Origin: Amia ocellicauda
Lineage: Eukaryota; Chordata; Actinopteri; Amiiformes; Amiidae
Length of the DNA stretch: 64,000 nucleotides
Reading direction: 5' to 3'
Assembly: GCF_036373705.1 (NCBI RefSeq)
Contig: NC_089858.1
Span: 37,101,137 to 37,165,136, forward strand
The notes under the pieces are model-generated. The model did not search any database. It saw only the letters and a list, made by a program, of their open reading frames with translations, and was not told the origin of the DNA. Both the position numbers and the translations under genes were made by a program. Every line of letters begins with the position of its first letter. Position 1 is the first letter of the stretch. Below, one piece after another: positions 11,418 through 23,874 of the stretch.

Positions 11418-11520
11418 GATCCTTCTGGTTCAAGCAAGTGATGATTGGGTGCATCACGTGTGATGCGTGAGATGTGTCGCCCAGCCCTCTTGTTACGCTC
11501 GACACATGACCCGTCTGATC
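11418..11520 (+). ncRNA. SNORD13: U13 small nucleolar RNA (SNORD13)
   Basis: A 103-nt sequence beginning GATCCTTCTGGTTCA and ending ACATGACCCGTCTGATC matches vertebrate U13 along its length, including box C (GTGATGATTGGGTG) and the terminal box D region (GTCTGATC). U13 is an atypical C/D-box RNA that pairs with the 3' end of 18S rRNA around helix 45 and directs N4-acetylcytidine formation with NAT10. The 5' GATCCTT complements the 18S AAGGATC and GGTTCA complements TGAACC. The gene is independent: a PSE sits upstream and no host transcript is evident. It lies 847 bp upstream of the MAK16 start codon; human SNORD13 is also beside TTI2/MAK16. Terminal bases may be off by one or two. Confidence 0.93.
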
Positions 11521-12196
11521 TTGAGCCGCTTGTGGACACAGGGAAGGAACTGGGTCGATCCTGGTTTCTGTTTAATCGTGTTAATTTAGATTTCACATTT
11601 ACTTTGTAAGATTCGGATTCTATCGAATTCCGTGTTCTATGTCGTTGCTATGGCTCAAGTAATCACATTAATCCTGTTAGACTGAGCAGACAGCTATTTG
11701 TGTTGTTTATTTCATTCTGTTTTAAATATAAGGTAATATATGCCCATGTTTAACGTGGGTGCGCATGAATTGTACTAATACAGGCGCAATGGAGGCTGAT
11801 AAAAACGGATAGGACGCATGTTGCAATAACCAGTGATTTGGATGGCATAAGGGCTTGCTTGGCAGCTAATAATGACGGAAGCTGTGCAAGAATACATTAA
11901 ATCCATTTATATTAGGCATAATTTGGTCTAGATTGCATGTTTAAAAAAAAAAAAAAAAGGGTTAGTCTTCTAATGCATTTCATGCTTTTATCCCATAGCT
12001 GCTATATTTGAGGGTGTTGCTGATATCATGTTTAAAAATGATAGAAATATGAATAAAATGACTTAATGAAACAATGCAATACAAAAGCCAACTGCCGAAC
12101 AGAAAGAAAGGCAGGTATTTATGATAAGAAAGTGCGTCTGTCTTGCAAATCCTATTCTCGTTCAGGACGTCAGTAGCCACCTTTTTTACGCCGAAC

Positions 12197-12206
12197 TCTC
12201 GCGAGA
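12197..12206. promoter_or_regulatory. TCTCGCGAGA promoter element upstream of MAK16
   Basis: A perfect 10-bp palindrome, a known core-promoter motif of vertebrate housekeeping genes, 160 bp upstream of the MAK16 ATG. It is followed by 'cttcccagcatggccgcttc', which holds a ZNF143/YY1-like word. Together these mark a TATA-less CpG-containing promoter. Confidence 0.7.
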
Positions 12207-12366
12207 CTTCTCGAGGCCGTGGGAAGACCCTTCCCAGCATGGCCGCTTCCTGATTTCACGTGTGCCACATCCAGGCCGGAGAGCACGTTTCACACATTTA
12301 CACTTTACTGACTATATACAGGCTTTTTAAAAACGCGGCGAGTGTCGTTTCAAAAAGAGAGGCAAA

Positions 12367-16965
<4,599 letters not shown>

Positions 16966-17525
16966 AACCCCCTTCTGTAAAGACTGTGAAAGCAAGGTTA
17001 TTGAAGACTGCAATCATTCAGATTCCCCTCATCAGCAGTGCCTATTATAGCTGACTTCTGTGACCGTTTTTTATTTAATGAAAGCACCTCCAAATATAAA
17101 CACCAAGGCCAGGAGATGGACTGTTCTCTACTGTAATATCCCTGCATTTTCAGTGGTGAATATTGTGTAGCTACATGGACAAGCTTAAGTCGACTTCTAT
17201 TGTCTGGACTGCGTTCATTCTGAGATGCGCTAAATGTGTAGTAAATGGATGTACAAGGTATCTGGCATAAAACTTTTTTTTTAATTCAAATATTTGTATC
17301 TGTGTCATTTTTGAGGGTTTATCTCCCATCTTAATGGTTTGGGTTACTTTGTTACTGTATATAATTTGGTAAATATCATTTCTACATTTGTATATATCAG
17401 AAATAATGTTATTTAGCAATTCTTTTAGCCAAGGGCATCTTGCATGGATGCATAATCACACAGTATCTTGTGTATACTATGAAAGATCTACACATTAAAG
17501 TGAATAAAACCAAGGTATTGCAGAA
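16966..17525 (+). other. MAK16: MAK16 3' UTR (inferred)
   Basis: Non-coding DNA after the TAG. The first canonical AATAAA is at 17503-17508, with ATTAAA just before it at 17494-17499. Cleavage near 17525 is inferred; an earlier variant signal cannot be excluded. Confidence 0.5.
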
Positions 17526-17727
17526 GACTAGAATGGTCTATATGTGTCTGCACAGCCCTGTCTTAAGGAGGCAAAGGAAGGTGGTAAGATTAGTCCTTAT
17601 GCTCTTGAGTTTTATCGGGGTCATACCCGGTGACTTGTTTTCAAATCCAGTGGCTGCATATGAGACACGTGGATGGAGAGGAAGCCGTAAGATGCCGATT
17701 CCAGTGTGGGTTAGACCTGCAAATGTT

Positions 17728-17945
17728 CCAGTGTTTGTGGGGTGGAATGCCATATGGGCAGCAGCAGTGGGTTGTGGGTTCAATCCCAGGAGGGGGACAC
17801 TGCTGTTGTATCCTTAAGCAATGCACTGTACTAAGATAAAACCCCATCTGTATAAATGGGCAATTGTATGTATAAATAATGTGATATATTGTAACTGGTG
17901 TAAATCACCCTCAATAAGGGTATCAGCTAATAAATATAATAACAT
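17728..17945 (+). repeat. tRNA-derived SINE
   Basis: Carries a B-box-like 'gggttcaatcccagg' at about 17777, then 'cactgctgttgtatccttaa', 'ctgtataaatgggcaattgt', 'gtgatatattgtaac' and a 3' end 'gggtatcagctaataaata'. Copies at 37761-37945 and 41697-41850 share this order. A short tRNA-like head with a fixed body and an AT tail indicates a tRNA SINE. Confidence 0.65.
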
Positions 17946-18109
17946 GGATGATTCTGTGAACCATGTATGGAAACCACCTTGGACTGATGTATGACCAAAA
18001 TATAATAGTAAATGTTTGTATTGGAATTGCATAGTAGCTGCTCCACTAGTATACTTCTTATCATTATTACAACTATATTGTTTAAAACACAATACCAAAA
18101 TAATATATA

Positions 18110-18187
18110 CAGCTCTGGAAACAATTAAGAGACCACTCCAAGTTCAGAAATCAATGTTAAGTGGTATCTTAATTGTCTCCAGAGCTG
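18110..18187. mobile_element. 78-bp Tc1-type MITE
   Basis: A near-perfect palindrome: CAGCTCTGGAAACAATTAAG at the left and its complement at the right, flanked by TA on both sides (18108-18109, 18188-18189). No coding capacity. The termini resemble Tc1-like ends, so it is a deletion derivative mobilised by a relative elsewhere. Confidence 0.85.
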
Positions 18188-18239
18188 TATATGTGTATGT
18201 ATGTATATATATGCTCATAATCATAGTATGGGGTAAATG

Positions 18240-18414
18240 TAGAGTCATGAGAGTGGGATTAAAAAACATTGACAGTGACGCAGAAAGATCGCACATGACG
18301 TGTGTCCGGAAGAATGTGCGTATTTCCGGTTGATTACCATAAATACGTTTCCGGATCCGTGCGCAGATGAGAGCGGGCAGGTGAGAGACGCGCAGGTCTT
18401 GCTGGGAAACGCAG
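18240..18414 (+). promoter_or_regulatory. promoter-like region with ETS sites and candidate first exon
   Basis: A local CpG-rich patch has CCGGAA (18306-18311), TTTCCGG twice (about 18323 and 18349) and a CRE-like TGACGT near 18296. It is followed by two good donors, gtgaga after 18380 and gtaagt after 18414. This is how a TATA-less promoter with a short first exon looks. No protein frame opens here: the ATG at 18367 meets TGA five codons later. A non-coding transcript is the simplest reading. Confidence 0.4.
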
Positions 18415-18559
18415 GTAAGTTGCGTTTGTTTGATCTCCTTAACTTTGCGCTTGCGGGAGAGTGTAAATGAATGTTTGTGCGTTGTAGCTCACCTCGGAAA
18501 AGCACTGATTTATTTTAATTTTAACTTTAGATGTTGGTTTGTATTATCAGGGAAAATTA

Positions 18560-18855
18560 GGCAGGCGCTGTGTAGTTTCTCACGCTACGCACAAGCACGC
18601 ACAGCAGGTCGAAACGGGTGAAAGTGCAGCCGTCAATCTAACCACCCTGTCAGACGACAGAACTAAATCCCTTGAAGTGACTGCACCGTACGATCCCAGT
18701 GACGTTTATAACATGGATGAAACAGGACTTTTTGTACAGGTTGCAACCGGATCGTTCCCTGTCAAGCAGTAACCTGACGAAGGGGAGACGGAAAATGAAG
18801 GGCAGAGTTACTGTGGTCCTGTGCGCGAATGCAGATGCACAGACAAACTGAAATC
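18560..18855 (+). pseudogene. decayed pogo/Tigger-type transposase fragment
   Basis: Frame one gives KSLEVTAPYDPSDVYNMDET then GLF, the hallmark segment around the first catalytic Asp of Tigger/pogo DDE transposases. After a frameshift near 18760, another frame gives KMKGRVTVVLCANADAQTN, the next conserved Tigger block, then a stop. The N-terminal DNA-binding domains and the later D and E residues are not recognisable. It lies just downstream of the promoter-like region at 18240-18414. Confidence 0.7.
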
Positions 18856-19335
18856 CCCAAACCCCCGACGCCTTACACACTTTAATGTGGATCTCTACGC
18901 CAAATACTGTGCACGCATGCCGGACAGCGAGCTTGTTTGCACAGTGAATGCACAATGCAACAACCCATCATCCCAAACGGCTGACCAATGTACCTGTGAC
19001 AGTCCAGAACTGTTTCTTGCATGTGAAGATCATGCCAAAAACAGAAGTGCAAGTTATGGATGCCACTCTGTACCAGGACGAATTGAACAGGGCAGCTATA
19101 GTGCTGTCAGCGACGATGCCGTGTCAGCTGTCAATCATTCTGCACCACCGTCTCCGCTACCTGCTCGCCAGGCTTTGCATACGCTGTCCGGACACAGCCG
19201 TCACTCTTCTGAAAAAAGCTGAAGACACAGCATTTAACCCATGTAAAGCATGGGCGACTTCATTAAACCACAAAACACAAAGGCCAAAAGGAGAATACAA
19301 CCAAATGTGCTGTGAGAGGTTTGATAAATGAAGCC
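18856..19335 (+). other. unrecognised decayed coding-like stretch
   Basis: Overlapping open stretches of about 130 codons exist in two frames (18821-19222 and 18948-19331), ending just after 'gaggtttgataaatga'. The composition is more balanced than the surrounding AT-rich DNA. They may be the decayed remainder of the Tigger element or another insert. I do not recognise a domain. Confidence 0.25.
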
Positions 19336-19679
19336 CAACACATCCAAAGCAGAAGACTGCTGTAGATTCTCTTTTTAAGTGTGAATGTAGGCTTGCATAT
19401 TAAGCACATTGTTATTTCTGTTTGAACTGGAGTTAAACAATGCTATGTGTCATTCATTGCTTTTTGAAAATAAATACGGTAGATTTAAACGTTGGTGATA
19501 CTGTAAAAACACAATTTTTGCCACGTATAGTAAATGACCCCCCGTCCATTACTGTAGAAACATGTATATACATTTATTTAAAAAAAATAGTAATTGCAGG
19601 AAATACTACAGTACTTTTAAATACTGTACAAAATTACTGTACTACAGTAGGACTACAATAACCTAATAGCTCCCTTCAT

Positions 19680-19925
19680 CTTGAATGTGACCTAACATCT
19701 TGTCTGCATTTGGCTTTTACAATAAAGGATGTAAGACTTATATATTGTATTCACTTGTGTAAATTGAAATGTGTAAAATGTATTATGGTTTGGATTGCAC
19801 TGTAATTTATAAATTTGAATTTGTAATGTTTTATGCCTTGAACTGTACTGTATTTTTGCACTTTGTATTGTGCTTATAAGGGTGCCAGTCTGCCACTAAA
19901 TAAATAATAATAATTCTAGTTGCAA
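19680..19925 (+). repeat. L2-like LINE 3' tail
   Basis: 'acatcttgtctgcatttgg', 'atgccttgaactgtactgta', 'gcactttgtattgtgctta' and a terminal (AAT)n correspond block by block to 33220-33475. Confidence 0.65.
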
Positions 19926-20189
19926 AATCCTATTTACTGGCATAAGGTGTATGGAGTATAGATTCATAGCATATGGTTTGTGTCCTGGGGTTAAGAAGGT
20001 TAAGATATTGGTTGATTTTGTTTCCCCTTTAAAGGAGTATACTGGACATTTTTAGAATCAGTCTAACAAACAAGTACTGTAGTGAATTTAACTGTAGGTG
20101 TTACTGTTATATCTTGATTAGAGACTGGTTATTCATGGTATTACTATGTTGCACATCGCAGTGTTTTAAATGCAGTGTTAATCCTTTTG

Positions 20190-20470
20190 TACCTTGCACA
20201 ATTACTCAAGACACATTTGTTTAGACTGTGCTTGTAATTAACAGCTTATTCTCCTGAGCTGTTCAGCACTCCTGTAATGTTGCACTTTATTTAACTATGC
20301 TAGCTCTCCAGTTGTTACTTGCTTTCTTCTGTTCCCTCTCCCTTTAGCTGTCCACACTTGTTACCTCTTTGAACAAGGATGTATTTTTATGAACTGCACT
20401 TTTGTCATTCTTAAATTGTACTCATGATTAATTTGAATGTTGTATTAATGCACTTTTTGTAGTAATGCAA
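20190..20470 (+). repeat. L2-like LINE fragment
   Basis: 'caagacacatttgtttagac', 'gctgttcagcactcctgtaa' and 'tgcactttatttaac' are words of fish L2-like 3' regions. It is short, and its ends are uncertain. Confidence 0.4.
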
Positions 20471-20548
20471 ATGCTTCTGTAACCTGTAATTGTCTGAATG
20501 GGGGTGTGCTGGCAGGCTTGTTTTGGAGGCTAATGTTTCTTGTTTCAG

Positions 20549-20705
20549 GTGACTGAGGAGTGCAGGGCACAGGGATGCAGAGGCCACAGCTGGTGTGATG
20601 AGACAAGTGCTGCTAAGGAGGAGCGCCTTCTGCTGGTAACAGTGCTGCAGGTGGACCTGTAACAACTGCAGTTGGTTTTGAAATAAAGTGTCAGTGCAAA
20701 GTAGA
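20549..20705 (+). ncRNA. candidate 3'-terminal exon of an unassigned + strand transcript
   Basis: A strong acceptor (cttgtttcag) is followed by about 130 bases and AATAAA at 20682-20687, then GT-rich sequence (gaggtgtgatgtgttgatt). One frame stays open from the splice site for 37 codons to TAA (20659-20661), but no upstream coding exon fits it. The promoter-like region at 18240-18414 is the nearest upstream candidate first exon. The transcript is inferred from signals only. Confidence 0.35.
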
Positions 20706-20816
20706 GGTGTGATGTGTTGATTATGCTGGTCCTGGGTGGGGCCCAGAGAGGCTGAAGAGTGTGAGTGTGAGTGTGTGGTGCTAGAACAAGATAGAGGTGG
20801 TACTCAGTTTAATTAC

Positions 20817-21045
20817 AGGTCAAAGATCAGATTTAAATGGGTATAAGTCACCCCCATAGTTCCAGCAAGGCAAAAGGTCAAAGGTTAGAGTTTAAAGGGT
20901 AAAGGTCAGAGTTCAGAGGGGAGAAGCTCAACCCATAAGTCCAACAAATCACACACTGGGTCGAAGATTAGATCTCAAAGGATAAGGGTTGGAGGTTTAA
21001 GGTCACCCCACAGTTCCCCCAACACAAACAATAGGTCAAGGCCAC
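20817..21045. repeat. degenerate minisatellite carrying three DR1-like sites
   Basis: Two and a half loose copies of a ~75-80 bp unit start at about 20848 (tcacccccatagttcc), 20929 (tcaacccataagtcc) and 21003 (tcaccccacagttcc). Within and beside them are AGGTCA A AGATCA (20817-20829), AGGTCA A AGGTTA (20875-20887) and AGGTCA G AGTTCA (20903-20915). These have the layout of direct-repeat-1 nuclear receptor sites. Confidence 0.6.
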
Positions 21046-21054
21046 AAATGCTTC

Positions 21055-21129
21055 AGGAACAGCTGTCAAATACTCTTTATTGACAATTCAAAACATTACC
21101 ATGATGCTCCAGACTGAAACACTGCCAAC
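21055..21129 (-). ncRNA. candidate 3'-terminal exon of an unassigned - strand transcript
   Basis: On the minus strand a pyrimidine-rich acceptor (ttgtctttcag) precedes a 75-base stretch with AATAAA at 21081-21076. It converges on the plus-strand terminal exon at 20549-20705. A possible upstream exon on this strand is 22782-22809 (tttgccccag acceptor, gtgagtg donor). There is no open frame of note. Transcription is inferred. Confidence 0.35.
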
Positions 21130-21479
21130 CTGAAAGACAAGAGAGAACCATCAGTCACATCACCACTGCATTATAACAGCACACCCCTGCCTGCCACCCT
21201 CACCTGGAGCTCTGCCACCTACCAAGACAAACACTACTGTTAAAACACACACCCATCTCTCAGGCTTTCACCTCCCATTACACACCACAACAGCAGCAAC
21301 CTGGGGGGGTAATACACCTGGTCAATTTACAAATGCACAGATGCCACTCGGGGAATAGAGGGAGTGGAAAGGAAACAATAATCCAGTCCGCTGCTACAAC
21401 CACTCTGTTCATCAACCTATGAAATTAAAACTAAAGTGCAGCAACATATTTATTGCATAAAATGGGGGAAAAGGACATA

Positions 21480-22170
21480 CAACTCTAACACCGAAACTAA
21501 GGTCTTCTACCACAGCAACCAGGCTCTTTCCTTCCCTGCTGGCTTCCTCAGTTTTCCCACACAAGTCTGTAAAAACTGCCACACCTCCCTCCCCCTAACC
21601 AGTAACTCCCAATCCCCATATAGCACTTGCATTAGTACAGTCCTCAATCCCTCCGGCTCGCCCTGCCCAGCCCTCCAATGTCTCTCTACAGTGGCCTTCC
21701 TCAATACACCCCTGTGCTTTCTCATCTGCAGTCTCCCATCCGTCAGTTCACCACACCAGCCTCCTAGCACTGCCCGTATCCAATTCAAGACCCTGATCCT
21801 TACCTGCTGCTCTCTGCACCGAGCTGCTCCTTCCAACGTCCAGCCAATATCCCCTCTAGCCCCTCTGCGATCCTCTTCTACCGGCAGATTACTCCTGCCT
21901 CCCCTCAGGCGTCCAACTGCCCGGGCTCCCACCATCTCCTCTCTCTGCCCCACAGTGGCGGATGGAGCTGCCCAAGACGCCTCCTCGAGACACCTCTGTT
22001 TACATTACACCCTCACACCGTCGGATCCCTGCTTATATCTGAATGGCGTTCACTGTCACGTGTACATCAGTTTTGTATAGTAGTGCTGCCATGCGTGCAA
22101 AAAAAAAGTGTAAATCCGTGCCAGTCGCCTTGGATAAAGGCTAGTTAAATGACTTTAATAATCATCAGCA
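21480..22170 (+). repeat. L2-like LINE 3' region (decayed ORF and tail)
   Basis: A 214-codon open stretch (21436-22080) contains ARIQFKTLILTCCSLHRAAP and SSSTGRLLLPPLRRPTARAP, recognisable as the C-terminal end of an L2-like LINE protein. The tail 'gtcgccttggataaaggcta' then 'ttaaatgactttaataat' at 22115-22165 is the matching 3' end. The open frame is a relic, not a host gene. Confidence 0.7.
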
Positions 22171-23450
22171 TGAATGTAGATTTAAGTAGGCAGATATATA
22201 GAAATGTTCACACATAGATACAAAGATACATACATGGACATTCATCATTATTTTCTTCCATTACCACCAACCCTTCTCTGTCCAATCAGAGCACAAGCAA
22301 ACAAAAACCCAGAAAAACAAAAAAAATCTACCCCCCGTACCCTGACACCCTGGACTCCACAGCTCCCGACAACGTGCCTTTACAATACAGCCCATGCGGG
22401 ACCACACCACTCCTACAATCTCTCTCCCATTCAGTCCTTTACCATCTGCGCCCTGGCAGCACTTAAAAGACACCATTGTCGCTGCAGACGCCACCTGCCC
22501 CCGCAAGCCGCACACTAGGGTACGACTTCCAGCAGCTTTCAGTTTCACACGCCTCATACCTCCCACGAATCCTTATTTACTGCACACCAGCTTTACAAAA
22601 CAATAACTTAACAACAACAAAAAAACAAAACAAACACCATCTACTTCTGAATGCATTAGCTACACCCACGCGACAGCAGACACACTTCTTTCAAGCTCAG
22701 CTACAACAGGGAACACGTTCACACCCTTGTATTTTCCCTCACCGTCACTGCATTCAAACCACACCTTACAGTTTCACTCACCGGTTTGGGGACAGTTTGC
22801 CATCCAGACCTGGGGCAAAAAACAAAAAGCTGAAATAGGGTTTATCCCAAATTATCACTATGGAACAGTAATTAAAGCTTAATTATTGTCCCAAACTGAG
22901 AGCAGGTTAACCTTTGTAACCAATTACACCTCTTCCAGTCAGATGGCCGTTTAATGTTTCTAATGATTTACTCCGATCTAAACACATTCAGATATGACTT
23001 GGGGAATAAATACTTAAACATTTGTAAATAATGTTGACTTTGCGACTTAAAACCTAAAATATATATTTTTGTAAACTGTTCTATTCACAAATTAAACATT
23101 AGAACAACTATATTTCGTCCCAGGTCTGCTTCCATTCATTCCCAACATCTGTCCCTCAGTGAAATGAACGAAAACACTTCCACCAAGAGGGGATCACCCT
23201 GCAGGCGTAAGGGCCCAACAGTTTTAAACAAACAGGGCTCCAGCTGTCAAAATATACATACATGCAGTTGCCTCCAAATTGATTGTGCACATCATATTTT
23301 TATACAAATAAATCAATAAGTAAAAATTGAAAGACTTTTATATTTTATGTACCGATATGTCTGTCAATTTCAGCTTCAGAATAAATTTGAAAATTGTGTG
23401 TTTAGAAATATATGTAGGAATCTTTCAAAGATATGATGCTGATTCATACA
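22171..23450. other. intergenic, no gene seen
   Basis: The 22200-22800 part is C-rich on the plus strand with chance open frames but no recognisable domain. The part from 22850 to 23450 is AT-rich. A possible 28-base minus-strand exon (22782-22809) is the only signal. Confidence 0.45.
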
Positions 23451-23454
23451 ATAT

Positions 23455-23874
23455 TGTAAATACACATCTGTATTTATTTGTATATAAAAATACTGCATGT
23501 GTTTGCTAAATCAACTTTAGTTTACACTCTGTAACAGTATACCATCCATGGTTTGAATAACAATCGGTATAGATATGTGTGTATAGATATATTAAACACA
23601 CACCGCAGTAATATTTATCATTTATAAGTGCAGTCTTCTACCAGTCTCTGGTGTCGAGCGCTCCTAATTAAGTGACCCCATCAACCCCGCTGTAAACAGA
23701 GCTGCCGGACGTTCTGATGAAGAGTCTCTCAAAGGGGGTTGTGTGCTTTATGGCAAGCGAGGAGGTGAACGGGATCGCGTGACTGGAGGGGGTCAGCCCT
23801 GGGTGTGAGGCTGCCCAGTTTACCGGGACAAGTTCAGCCGTCCTGGGGCTTCTCCCTGTGCCGCCACAGTCGAG
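23455..23874 (-). other. TTI2: TTI2 3' UTR (inferred)
   Basis: Non-coding DNA downstream of the TTI2 stop. The first canonical AATAAA on the minus strand is at 23478-23473, giving a UTR of about 420 bases. Confidence 0.5.

Noticed and set aside
11570-11591. Possible snRNA 3' box after U13 (gtttaatcgtgttaatttaga)
   Set aside because: It lies about 50 bases downstream, further than usual, and only loosely fits the consensus.
20590-20640. Box C-like GTGATGA in the plus-strand terminal exon as a C/D snoRNA
   Set aside because: No box D at suitable spacing and no terminal stem.
21507-21953. 148-codon minus-strand open frame, G-rich
   Set aside because: It is the reverse strand of a decayed L2-like LINE whose plus frame is recognisable. 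Low-complexity composition, no domain and no splice support.
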